Below, piece by piece: positions 1 through 6,523 of a DNA stretch of 12,826 nt; within the stretch, counting starts at the first letter, position 1; every line of letters begins with the position of its first letter. Origin of the DNA: Terriglobia bacterium. Its GTDB lineage: Bacteria; Acidobacteriota; Terriglobia; UBA7540. The stretch spans positions 1-12,826 of the forward strand of contig JAIQGB010000241.1 in NCBI GenBank assembly GCA_020072905.1, in the 5' to 3' direction. The notes under the pieces are model-generated. The model had not been told where the DNA came from. It saw only the letters and a list, made by a program, of their open reading frames with translations, and ran no database searches. The position numbers and the translations under genes are program-made.

Positions 1-2
1 GC

Positions 3-461
3 ATGGCCGAAATTGATGCGGTGACGGAATTCAAAGAAGGGCTGGCGCTGCTGCGCAACAATTACGCCCGCAAGGCGATGCCTTACTTCACGCGCGCCCT
101 GGAAGTGGAAAAGGCCAATCCCTTCTATCTCTCCTACCTGGGCGTGGCGATGGCGGCGGCGGAGCGCAAATGGGATGAGGCTGAGGAGCTTTGCACGCAA
201 GCCTTGAAGAAGCGGCGCACCCAGCCGGAGCTCTACCTGAATCTGGCGGATGTCTATCGCTTGGCGGGGAGGCGGCAGGAGCAGATCGAGACGCTCTTCG
301 ACGGGCTGCTAATGACCAAACGTGATCCGCGGATTGCTGAGACCTTGAGGCGCTATGGATTCCGCCGGCCGCCGGTGATTCCTTTTCTCGACCGCAATTC
401 CCTCTTGAACCGCGAACTGGGCAAGCTGCGATACCGCGTCCTGAAATCCCTCGGACGGTAG
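3..461 (+). CDS. Small tetratricopeptide-repeat (TPR) protein
   Basis: This 152-residue protein reads as about three TPR helical hairpins. Repeat 1 covers roughly residues 6-39, repeat 2 covers 40-73 (with the YLGVA and WDEAEELC segments) and repeat 3 covers 74-107 (with YLNLADVYRLAGR). A basic tail follows (about 108-152) containing PVIPFLDRN and LGKLRYRVL. No signal peptide or membrane segment is visible, so it is probably a cytoplasmic or membrane-associated adaptor; TPRs bind other proteins. The ATG is only two bases from the window edge, so neither a ribosome binding site nor a possible in-frame upstream extension can be checked. It may therefore be the C-terminal part of a larger TPR protein. 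The conserved-looking tail suggests a defined family, but the specific partner is unknown. Confidence 0.75.
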   Translation: MAEIDAVTEFKEGLALLRNNYARKAMPYFTRALEVEKANPFYLSYLGVAMAAAERKWDEAEELCTQALKKRRTQPELYLNLADVYRLAGRRQEQIETLFDGLLMTKRDPRIAETLRRYGFRRPPVIPFLDRNSLLNRELGKLRYRVLKSLGR

Positions 462-470
462 TTGCCGCAG

Positions 471-577
471 CAGGTAGCGCAGAGTTTGTGCATTTCAAAC
501 TCTGCGGCTCTTGGTTTGGGAACCGGGGAAAAGCCGCAGAGTTTCTGCGAAGCGAAACTCTGCGCTACCACTACCTG
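471..577. repeat. Nested palindromic element (REP/MITE-like)
   Basis: The outer arms GGTAGCGCAGAGTTT (473-487) and its exact complement (555-569) enclose inner arms AAACTCTGCGGCT (497-509) and its exact complement (532-544). Each side also forms its own hairpin: GCAGAGTTT 479-487 pairs with 497-505, and 536-544 pairs with 555-563. CAGGTAG/CTACCTG (471-477 and 571-577) extends the ends. The structure is intergenic, directly after the TPR gene. The shape is that of dispersed bacterial palindromic elements; copy number cannot be judged from one window. Confidence 0.7.
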
Positions 578-588
578 TTGCCGGATGG

Positions 589-603
589 CCAGGTCCGACC
601 TGG
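589..603. repeat. Short inverted repeat, 6+3+6
   Basis: CCAGGT (589-594) and ACCTGG (598-603) form a perfect inverted repeat around CCG. It lies 12 bases after the larger palindrome and probably belongs to the same repeat-rich intergenic region (462-747). The rest of that region shows no gene. Confidence 0.4.
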
Positions 604-708
604 TGTGCAAGTTCGCGGGTAGCGCGCACATCGCGGCAGGCGCGATGGAGGTGCCCCGCGCGGATGCGCAGGCGCTGGGCGGCGCGAGGCGGGCGGGGAA
701 TGACCGCA

Positions 709-733
709 GGGTTGGGGTGCAAGCCCCCAACCC
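709..733 (-). terminator. GC-rich hairpin after the exported-protein gene, possible terminator
   Basis: GGGTTGGGG (709-717) pairs perfectly with CCCCAACCC (725-733) around a 7-base loop. On the minus strand it follows the stop codon of the 353-residue gene by about 15 bases, which is where a terminator would sit. There is no U-run after it, so it may instead be a repeat element or an mRNA 3'-end stabiliser. Confidence 0.4.
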
Positions 734-747
734 CGCCGTCATCAAGC

Positions 748-1809
748 TTAACGACCTTGGGTTCTCGAGGTGGTGCTAACGTTGCCCCCGGCGCTGGACG
801 TGGTGTTGGTGCTACTTGCGCTGGCGGCTTTCGGAAATCCCGGACGCTGCCCTTGCGGCGTCGTCAGGAGCTGAATGATGTACTGCTGATTTTTCTCAAG
901 TTGCAGCATCTTCTGCCCCATAGCCTCCACGACGGCCTTCATGGCGTTGATGTCGCCACCCGACCCCAGCAGTTGGTAATAGATATTCGCGGTGCGCTTG
1001 TAGGTCCCGGTGACTTCCGAAGAGGTAACGTCCTGACTGATATAATCCATCACCTGATAAACGGCATCGAGGACTTGATGGACGCCCTCCACAACGGCGC
1101 AGGCCGCGGAGGCGTTGCCTCCGAAACCGACAGCGACGGCGGTTTGATCGCAGAAGTGGGTGGCGATGGCGGAGGCCTTCTCGGCGGCCAGATTGGCGGT
1201 GAAAGCGGCGAAGGCTACCTTCGAGGACGGCCACATGGAAGCCGGGAAGAAGTACTCCGCGTTTTCGAGTTCAGCGTACACGGGAGGAGGTGGAGGAGGA
1301 ACATTGCCGGCGAGAACCTCGTTGAGCTCATTGACGTCGGCCCCGACCTCGTCGAGATCCTCGACCATGTCTTTGCCCCGTTCTTCATCGAATTCCGGCT
1401 CAGTGCTGGCAAGGCTGGTGGGTCCCGGCTGGTCCGGCAGGCACACTTGAACCTGCGAGTCACAACCCTGGTCTTTCCTCTTGCCCCTCTTCCTCACTAA
1501 CTCCTGAAAATCCGTATTCAGACTTCGGTCCTTGGCATTCTTAGCTCGGGCTTGGGCTTGCCGGACCCGGTCGACTTTTCCCTTGAACTTCTGTCCGGCG
1601 TCTGTACCTTGGCAGCTCAGGTCGCAGAGGTTTTCGAAGTTGGCTCCCAAAGTGTCTGTCTTGCCCAGGAGCTCCGTGAGTTTGTCCTTAATGGCTTGCC
1701 CGTCGCCCCGGGCCGGCCGGTCGGCAAACGCCGGGGTCAGACAAAACAAAAGAGTTATCAGGCAGTATGGAATCACACAACGACGATCGAGAAAGACTCT
1801 GGTCTTCAT
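748..1809 (-). CDS. Exported protein of unknown function, six cysteines, Ser/Thr-rich tail
   Basis: I do not recognise this 353-residue protein. Residues 1-29 are a Sec signal peptide: basic start MKTRVFLDRR, hydrophobic core, and probable cleavage after AFA at 29. The mature part has six cysteines (62, 66, 116, 123, 220, 237), which could form disulfides outside the cytoplasm. Around residues 75-115 it is charged and possibly coiled-coil. An acidic stretch lies at 138-166, six prolines at 171-176, a more compact Ala/Val-rich part at about 190-318, and a Ser/Thr/Ala-rich tail at 328-353. The start is supported by GGGAGGA (1814-1820) four bases before the ATG. The polyproline run looks like a hinge between two halves. 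Long open frames on the other strand lack these signals and are shadows. Surface or periplasmic location is likely; function is unknown. Confidence 0.8.
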   Translation of the reverse strand: MKTRVFLDRRCVIPYCLITLLFCLTPAFADRPARGDGQAIKDKLTELLGKTDTLGANFENLCDLSCQGTDAGQKFKGKVDRVRQAQARAKNAKDRSLNTDFQELVRKRGKRKDQGCDSQVQVCLPDQPGPTSLASTEPEFDEERGKDMVEDLDEVGADVNELNEVLAGNVPPPPPPVYAELENAEYFFPASMWPSSKVAFAAFTANLAAEKASAIATHFCDQTAVAVGFGGNASAACAVVEGVHQVLDAVYQVMDYISQDVTSSEVTGTYKRTANIYYQLLGSGGDINAMKAVVEAMGQKMLQLEKNQQYIIQLLTTPQGQRPGFPKAASASSTNTTSSAGGNVSTTSRTQGR

Positions 1810-2080
1810 GTTGTCCTCCCCGGGGCTGGATTCGAACGTAGAACCGATTTAAGTGAGCGCGGAGCCCGTGCGCAGGGGGATGTCGTGCTCGGACTAAGTG
1901 ACCACCGTCAGCGGGCGAGTTCCGGCTCGGAAGGGATCAGCGGCGCGCAACAATCCCTCCCGGGTAGGTTGCGGCCCGTATCGATTCGTCCGAATTCAGC
2001 TCCGTTATCCGTATGATGTCACGCATACACCATTTAGGGAGTAAAGGCAAGCCATATTTCGTTTATAATTTCTTGCCCGC

Positions 2081-2093
2081 GGACATAATGTCC
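2081..2093. promoter_or_regulatory. Operator-like palindrome GGACAT-A-ATGTCC
   Basis: This is a perfect 6+1+6 inverted repeat beginning 11 bases after a TATAAT box (2064-2069). If that box is a plus-strand -10, the palindrome would lie at the start of the transcript, a usual operator position. No good -35 is seen, and the nearest plus-strand gene (sodC) begins 440 bases further on. Confidence 0.35.
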
Positions 2094-2127
2094 TTGTGCT
2101 TGTTTCCTCAGGGGTGTCGGCGAGAGA

Positions 2128-2171
2128 GACGGTCGCGCAGGATTGGTGTTTCAATCCTGCCCCAAACCGTC
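2128..2171. repeat. Long stem-loop between the exported-protein gene and sodC
   Basis: The inner stem GCAGGATTG (2137-2145) pairs with CAATCCTGC (2152-2160) around a 6-base loop. The outer stem GACGGT (2128-2133) pairs with ACCGTC (2166-2171) across a small internal loop. It is not followed by a T-run on either strand. It could be a palindromic repeat element or the structured part of a transcript. Confidence 0.5.
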
Positions 2172-2493
2172 TGGTACAAGCGCCCGTAGCGCCGTTCCAA
2201 ATTATTAGGCCAATCTCCGATAGCCGGAAGCACCCGAAGGAGGCTGGCGCACGAGCCGGGATGCATTGCCCCAAACAGTTGGAACGACACTAAGCCGAGC
2301 AACGATGGGCGAGAGGCAGGGCATCCAACCCGGGTGAGGACATCATCGACCAATCCGAGGGACATTGGGTCCAACATTCCGCAGCCGCCAAGCTCACATC
2401 CTATCTGATTCTGCGAGTGTTCGGCGCTGCGATGTGGCGCCGCGTGCGCAGAGTCCTGTATCGGCATGGGGCGCGCGTCTACGGGCCGTGGTA

Positions 2494-2519
2494 GGATGGT
2501 GTCTCCAGACATTCCATCC
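2494..2519 (+). promoter_or_regulatory. Hairpin immediately upstream of the sodC ribosome binding site
   Basis: GGATGG (2494-2499) pairs with CCATCC (2514-2519). Inside it TGTCT (2500-2504) pairs with AGACA (2507-2511), leaving a tiny loop and a 2-base bulge. The structure ends 2 bases before AAGGAG (2522-2527), the sodC ribosome binding site. It could be a DNA operator or an mRNA leader structure affecting translation. Confidence 0.5.
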
Positions 2520-2534
2520 CCAAGGAGATGACGT

Positions 2535-3059
2535 ATGAAGCATGCAATGCTGGCAGGAGCCTTTCTGGTCGCGAGTGCGACGCTCGTGGCGGCCGACAAG
2601 GGCCCCAAGACGGCAAGGGCCGAGTTGAAAGACGCGCAGGGTAAAGTTGTGGCCACGGCGAAGCTGAAGCAGGTGAAGAGCGGCGTGAAGATTTCGCTGG
2701 CGGCGAACGGACTGCCCGCGGGCGCACACGCTTTCCACATCCACGCGGTGGGCACGTGCGAGCCGCCGGATTTCAAAACGGCGGGCGGGCACTTCAATCC
2801 CGAGCACAAACAGCACGGGATGAACAATCCGGAGGGCCCGCACGCGGGCGATATGCCTAACTTCACCGTGGGCGCGAACGGCAAGGGCAAAACGAGCTAC
2901 GTCGACACGCGCGTGAGGCTGGGTGAAGGTGACAATTCGCTCTTCCACGAAGGCGGGACAGCGCTGGTCATCCACGAAAAAGCCGATGACAACATGAGCG
3001 ACCCGGCCGGTAACGCCGGCAATCGCATCGCCTGTGGCGTGATCGAGAAAAGCCAGTAA
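2535..3059 (+). CDS. sodC: Cu/Zn superoxide dismutase, periplasmic
   Basis: This 174-residue enzyme dismutates superoxide to oxygen and hydrogen peroxide outside the cytoplasm. Residues 1-20 are a signal peptide (cleavage after LVAA; no lipobox cysteine). The copper ligands are visible as HIH (His68, His70), the bridging His86 in GGHFNP, and His147 in VIHEKADD. The zinc site uses His86, His94, His103 and Asp106 (GPHAGDMPN). Cys75 and Cys167 are placed for the conserved disulfide, and Arg164 in GNRIACGVI is the active-site arginine that guides superoxide. All key residues are present and the length is typical for bacterial SodC. The ATG follows AAGGAG (2522-2527) with 7 bases spacing. The gene stands alone, convergent with the toast-rack gene. 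Confidence 0.95.
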   Translation: MKHAMLAGAFLVASATLVAADKGPKTARAELKDAQGKVVATAKLKQVKSGVKISLAANGLPAGAHAFHIHAVGTCEPPDFKTAGGHFNPEHKQHGMNNPEGPHAGDMPNFTVGANGKGKTSYVDTRVRLGEGDNSLFHEGGTALVIHEKADDNMSDPAGNAGNRIACGVIEKSQ

Positions 3060-3230
3060 CGAGGGGCTTCACTCTCGAAGCGGTGCTCGAGAAAGTCCCA
3101 CGACCGCCATGCCCATTGGATGTCAGAGAGGGGATAAGAGCCGGCGAAGGAGGGACCACATTCTCATAGCTCGGTGTGGAGTGATTCATCCTTCGATGCT
3201 GAATCCCAAATCCAGGATCCTCGTTACTAT

Positions 3231-3971
3231 TTAGATCACCGGCGGCCCTTCGCCGATCTCCAGATTGATCTGCCCGATGCCGCCTTCCACCTCGACTTGC
3301 AAGGTCACGGGAGATTTCCCGTAGGCATCGTTGGTGTAGATATCGCCGTCCTTCTTCAGCTCTCCGGCTCGGATTTCGCCGATGCCGCCCCGCGCCCGCA
3401 CGCGCACGCCCACGTCGCGAGGAAGCTTCACGGTGGCCTGGCCGACCCCGCCGTGGATTCTGGCCTGGAGATCGTTTTTCCAGTCGCCGGCGAGGTCAAC
3501 GATCGTTTCGCCCACGCCCATCTTGACGTCGAGTTGGCTGAGCGCGAGCGTGCCCAAGTCGAGCGTTGACTTTCCCGCGCCCAGCTCCACGCTCAGCTCC
3601 AGCGGTACATGGTTGTTGAAGTGCAAGTCCCATTGGTTTTTGCTGTTTCTCATCGGTCCGGAGGCTTCCGGCTGGCGAACAGTGAGCAGGCCGCGCGAGC
3701 CGCTCACGCTGTAGTCCACCTCGGGCTTCCAACGCGCGACGTTGTAAGAGAACTGACCTTCGAACAGGTCGCGCGCCCCGCCGCCCAGCGTCATCTCGCC
3801 GGCGCCCATCTTGATTTCAGCGCGGACCGTCTTGGCATCGCCGAGCTGCACCGAACGCGTTTCGGTCTGCAACGGGCCTGACGCCCAGTTGCCGTCAATG
3901 GTGCAGCTTGCCGCGGCGGCTGAGGCTGCTAACACCGCCCACAACATGAGCTTCGTTGATGGCACGTTCAT
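3231..3971 (-). CDS. Exported toast-rack family protein
   Basis: This 246-residue protein has an N-terminal export signal (about 1-22, MNVPSTKLMLWAVLAASAAA) with Cys23 following it. A lipoprotein is possible, but the lipobox (AAS-C) is not typical. The rest is a series of beta strands carrying Gly-x-Gly turns: GAGEMTL at 56, GAGKSTLDL at 131, GVGETIVDL at 152, GGVGQATVKL at 174, GGIGEIRA at 195 and GGIGQINLEI at 230. This pattern, with the GARDLFEG segment near 65-72, fits the toast-rack/LiaF-like domain family, a right-handed beta-sheet stack seen in cell-envelope proteins. LiaF-type relatives act in envelope-stress sensing, but no kinase or regulator neighbours it here, so its role is open. 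The start follows AGGGGGG (3977-3983). Confidence 0.75.
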   Translation of the reverse strand: MNVPSTKLMLWAVLAASAAAASCTIDGNWASGPLQTETRSVQLGDAKTVRAEIKMGAGEMTLGGGARDLFEGQFSYNVARWKPEVDYSVSGSRGLLTVRQPEASGPMRNSKNQWDLHFNNHVPLELSVELGAGKSTLDLGTLALSQLDVKMGVGETIVDLAGDWKNDLQARIHGGVGQATVKLPRDVGVRVRARGGIGEIRAGELKKDGDIYTNDAYGKSPVTLQVEVEGGIGQINLEIGEGPPVI

Positions 3972-4054
3972 GGCATCCCCCCTGTTGAGCGCCGAAGGCA
4001 GGTGTGCTGCGTTGGGTCGTGTCCTTTGCCGAAATCAGGCCGGCGTTGAGACAC
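3968..4054 (-). CDS. Possible 28-residue upstream mini-ORF coupled to the toast-rack gene
   Basis: A GTG at 4054 follows AAAGGAG (4059-4065) with only 4 bases spacing. It opens a 28-codon frame whose TGA overlaps the toast-rack ATG as ATGA (3968-3971). The overlap and the good Shine-Dalgarno sequence suggest a translationally coupled leader ORF. The peptide is basic, has no recognisable domain, and could be chance. Confidence 0.25.
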   Translation of the reverse strand: MSQRRPDFGKGHDPTQHTCLRRSTGGMP

Positions 4055-4261
4055 ACTTCTCCTTTGCGGTCTTCTAAGGATAGTACGTAGTTCCGGGCCT
4101 GCAATGTTCCAAAAACGATGGCAGAGGGAGCCTGTTTTCGTGCCCAGCCCCGTCCTCGGCGGCTGTCCTGCAGGAGGAGACTGACGAGGGTGAAAGGCGG
4201 GTCTGGCTGGCCGCCCTTCCGGCGCTGCAAGGGGTGCGAGCAGAGGGATGGCGCATGGTGG

Positions 4262-4288
4262 CTATCGCCTTCATAATAAAGGTGATAG
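4262..4288 (+). promoter_or_regulatory. Ten-base-pair hairpin in the transketolase upstream region
   Basis: CTATCGCCTT (4262-4271) pairs with AAGGTGATAG (4279-4288), with one G-U wobble, around the loop CATAATA. It lies about 124 bases before the transketolase ATG. It has no following T-run, so it could be a leader structure or a repeat remnant. Confidence 0.4.
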
Positions 4289-4369
4289 TCCTCATGCCAG
4301 CCTCGCCTCCGGATCTTTGGCAGGGGATTTCGGGCTTTTTCTCCCGGGCTCGCTAATCTCCGCACCACT

Positions 4370-4383
4370 GGGCGTTTCCGCCC
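4370..4383 (+). promoter_or_regulatory. Small GC hairpin just before the transketolase ribosome binding site
   Basis: GGGCG (4370-4374) pairs with CGCCC (4379-4383) around TTTC, ending 13 bases before the Shine-Dalgarno sequence at 4397. It may be a leader structure; it does not mask the ribosome binding site. Confidence 0.3.
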
Positions 4384-4396
4384 GATGGATGCTTCT

Positions 4397-4403
4397 GAGG
4401 AGG
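4397..4403 (+). promoter_or_regulatory. Ribosome binding site deciding the transketolase start
   Basis: GAGGAGG ends 8 bases before the ATG at 4412. An in-frame ATG at 4385 lies upstream of it and has no Shine-Dalgarno sequence, so 4412 is the preferred start. Confidence 0.8.
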
Positions 4404-4411
4404 TCGGTCCC

Positions 4412-6448
4412 ATGGGTCAGAGTCGTGAGCAACGCGGTCCTAGATTGAGCGCCGAGGAATTGCGCCTAGCCGCTCGCGAGATGCGCGCTATCAACCTCAT
4501 CGACATTTTTGCCGCCGGCTCCGGCCATCCGGGTGGGACGCTCTCCATTATGGACGTTGCCGCAGCGCTTTACCTGCGAGTGCTGAACCACGACTCTGCC
4601 GACCCGAATTGGCCGGAGCGTGACCGGGTCTTCTGGTCCACCGGACATAAAGCCCCAGCGCTTTATGTGGCGCTGGGCAAGGCTGGCTACTTCTCGCTCG
4701 ATGAGACGGTTTTGCTCCGCCAGCTTGGCTCCGGTTTCGAGGGCCATCCCAACTGGCTCAAGCTGCCTGGGGTCGAAATCTCCAGTGGCTCGCTCGGCCA
4801 AGGTTTGGGGATTGCCGTCGGCAACGCGCTGGCGGGGAAACTGCGGGGTCGGCCGCACCGCGTCTACTGCATCATGGGGGACGGCGAGCAGCAGGAAGGG
4901 AGCATTTGGGAAGCCGCCATGGCCGCGGGCCACTATCGGCTCGAAAACCTCTGCGGCATCGTGGACAAGAATGACCTGCAGATCGACGGCTGGGTTCGCG
5001 AAGTGATGAACGTCGATCCGCTCGCCGAGAAATATGCCGCTTTCAACTGGAACGTGCTGGAAATCAACGGCCACGACATGGACGAGATACTGAACGCCTT
5101 CGCGCGCGCGCGAGCCACGACCGGCCGGCCCACGGTCATCGTCGCGCACACCATCAAAGGCAAAGGCGTTTCGTTCATGGAAAACGTAGCCGGATGGCAC
5201 GGCGTCGCGCCCAACCGCGAGCAGTTTGAGAAAGCCATGGTGGAACTGGCCGCGCCCTCTGTGCCGCCCGAGCGGATTCAGGCCCTGCTCGCCACAGCCG
5301 CGGAACACGCTCAGGCGGCGGAGGGGAAGACCAAAGAATCGCTGCCCAAGTTCCGTCGCGACTACTGGTGGAACGTCGGCGAGAGCATGAAGGTCGAAAT
5401 GGACCCGACGCGCATGGGCTTTGGCCGCGGCCTTGAAACTGCCGGCGCCGATGAGCGCGTGGTGACGATCCATGCCGATATTTCCGGTTCCATCCGCATC
5501 ACGGATTTCGAAGCCAAACATCCCGAGCGCAAGAATCGCGTCTTCAGCGTGGGCATCGCCGAGCAGAACATGATGTCGGTGGCGGCAGGTCTGGCCAAGG
5601 ATGGCCTGATTCCGGTCACCGGCACTTACGGCGTGTTTGCCTCCGGGCGCTGCTGGGACCAGATTCGCACCACGATCTGCTATTCGAATATGAACGTCAA
5701 AATCGCCGGCGCGCACGGCGGCATCTCCGTCGGGGCGGACGGAGCGACCCACCAGGCCTTGGAAGAGATCTCGTTGATGAACATCCTCCCCAACATGCAC
5801 CTTCTCGTGCCCTGCGATTCGGTGGAGACCGAGCGCGCCACGCTGTTTGGCCTGCTGGAGCTCGTCGGGCCCACGTACATCCGCTTTGCGCGCGAGGCGA
5901 CGCCCGTGGTGACGACGAAAGCGACTCCATTCAAGTTTGGCGTGGCGAACATCATCCGCTATCGAGGCGAGCAGCCACGCTTCATCGATGCTTTCGAGAC
6001 TCGGCTGGCCAGCGACTACCCCGGCGAAGGTGAGGACGTTTCCATCGTGGCGTGCGGCCCCATGGTGCCGGAAGCTATGCGCGCCGCGTGGCTGCTCAAG
6101 GAGGAGCACGGCCTGGAAACGCGCGTTGTCAACGTGCACACCGTGAAGCCGCTCGACACGGCTGCCTTGGCGCGCGCCGCGGATGAGAGCGGACTGATGG
6201 TGACCGCCGAAGAGCACCAGGTCGGAGGCTTTGGAAATATCATCGCCGGCGCCGTTCTCCAGCAACGGCGGAACCCGGAACGTCCGCTGCTCTTTGATAT
6301 GCTGGGAGTCGCCGACCGCTTCGGCCTTTCGGGAAAGCCCTGGGATCTGATGCGCGAGTTCGGGCTCTCGGCCGAACACATCGCCGAGCGCGTCCTGCGC
6401 CTGCACGCGCGCCGTGGGGAGCACAGCAAGGTCGCACCCGCCGCGTAG
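4412..6448 (+). CDS. tkt: Transketolase, single chain with two-subunit-type sequence
   Basis: This 678-residue thiamine-diphosphate enzyme transfers two-carbon ketol groups between sugar phosphates in the non-oxidative pentose phosphate pathway. Counting from the ATG at 4412, the N-terminal cofactor domain shows GSGHPGG (His39), STGHKAPALY (His79), the diphosphate motif GDGEQQEGS at 156 with Asn187, and WHG with His263. The pyrimidine-binding domain has the catalytic-type glutamate in GIAEQNM (Glu384) and GADGATHQALE (His447), with an arginine in FAREATP (494). A C-terminal domain follows. Phrases such as GSLGQGLGIAVGNALA, EAAMAAGHYRLENL and SVGADGATHQALE resemble the separate N and C subunits of split transketolases rather than the E. 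coli TktA type, so this looks like the two halves fused by a linker at about 280-330. It stands alone on the plus strand. Confidence 0.93.
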   Translation: MGQSREQRGPRLSAEELRLAAREMRAINLIDIFAAGSGHPGGTLSIMDVAAALYLRVLNHDSADPNWPERDRVFWSTGHKAPALYVALGKAGYFSLDETVLLRQLGSGFEGHPNWLKLPGVEISSGSLGQGLGIAVGNALAGKLRGRPHRVYCIMGDGEQQEGSIWEAAMAAGHYRLENLCGIVDKNDLQIDGWVREVMNVDPLAEKYAAFNWNVLEINGHDMDEILNAFARARATTGRPTVIVAHTIKGKGVSFMENVAGWHGVAPNREQFEKAMVELAAPSVPPERIQALLATAAEHAQAAEGKTKESLPKFRRDYWWNVGESMKVEMDPTRMGFGRGLETAGADERVVTIHADISGSIRITDFEAKHPERKNRVFSVGIAEQNMMSVAAGLAKDGLIPVTGTYGVFASGRCWDQIRTTICYSNMNVKIAGAHGGISVGADGATHQALEEISLMNILPNMHLLVPCDSVETERATLFGLLELVGPTYIRFAREATPVVTTKATPFKFGVANIIRYRGEQPRFIDAFETRLASDYPGEGEDVSIVACGPMVPEAMRAAWLLKEEHGLETRVVNVHTVKPLDTAALARAADESGLMVTAEEHQVGGFGNIIAGAVLQQRRNPERPLLFDMLGVADRFGLSGKPWDLMREFGLSAEHIAERVLRLHARRGEHSKVAPAA

Positions 6449-6488
6449 GGACCCCCGCACTGGGACACGATCAGTTCGCAGCGGGTAT

Positions 6489-6516
6489 TTGACAAGGATG
6501 GAATCCTTGTTATAGT
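6489..6516 (+). promoter_or_regulatory. Strong promoter with operator in the spacer, probably leaderless
   Basis: TTGACA (6489-6494) and TATAGT (6511-6516) are separated by 16 bases. ACAAGGAT (6492-6499) and ATCCTTGT (6503-6510) form a perfect inverted repeat filling that gap. A further AAGGATC follows at 6517-6523. A start site 7-8 bases after the -10 would fall at about 6523-6524, on the ATG of the AbrB-PIN gene, so the mRNA would have almost no leader. The arrangement fits autorepression by the encoded AbrB domain. Confidence 0.75.
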
Positions 6517-6523
6517 AAGGATC

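Larger units (their letters stand above)
1810..2534. other. 725-base intergenic region between divergent genes
   Basis: This holds the upstream regions of the exported-protein gene (left) and sodC (right). No convincing gene is seen. It contains a TATAAT box at 2064-2069 without a clear -35 and the three inverted repeats listed separately (2081-2093, 2128-2171, 2494-2519). An open plus-strand frame from about 2293 to 2493 has no usable start apart from a late ATG giving about 20 residues, so it is not called. Confidence 0.6.
3972..4411. other. 440-base divergent intergenic region
   Basis: This region separates the toast-rack gene (-) from transketolase (+) and must hold both promoters, but no clear -35/-10 pair was found for either. 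It includes two hairpins (4262-4288 and 4370-4383) and a 28-codon minus-strand mini-frame (3968-4054). A long minus-strand open frame crossing the region has no family signature. No known riboswitch or small RNA motif was recognised. Confidence 0.5.

Noticed and set aside
511..1500. 329-codon plus-strand frame
   Set aside because: It begins in the palindromic repeat and overlaps the exported-protein gene, which has a signal peptide and Shine-Dalgarno sequence.
1825..1900. tRNA-like sequence (minus strand contains GTTCGAATCC)
   Set aside because: The bases around the T-loop do not pair, and no acceptor or anticodon stem can be formed.
2148..2157. GTTTCAATCC, as at the start of many CRISPR repeats
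   Set aside because: Only one copy in the window; it is part of a stem-loop and there is no regular repeat-spacer pattern.
2293..2493. Open plus-strand frame of about 67 codons before sodC
   Set aside because: No start codon until the last 20 codons, no ribosome binding site, no recognisable protein features.
3073..3092. TCTCGA/TCGAGA hairpin after sodC as terminator
   Set aside because: Only 6 base pairs with an 8-base loop and no T-run.
3895..4413. 172-codon minus-strand frame upstream of and overlapping the toast-rack gene
   Set aside because: No domain, no clear ribosome binding site, and it overlaps the toast-rack start in another frame.
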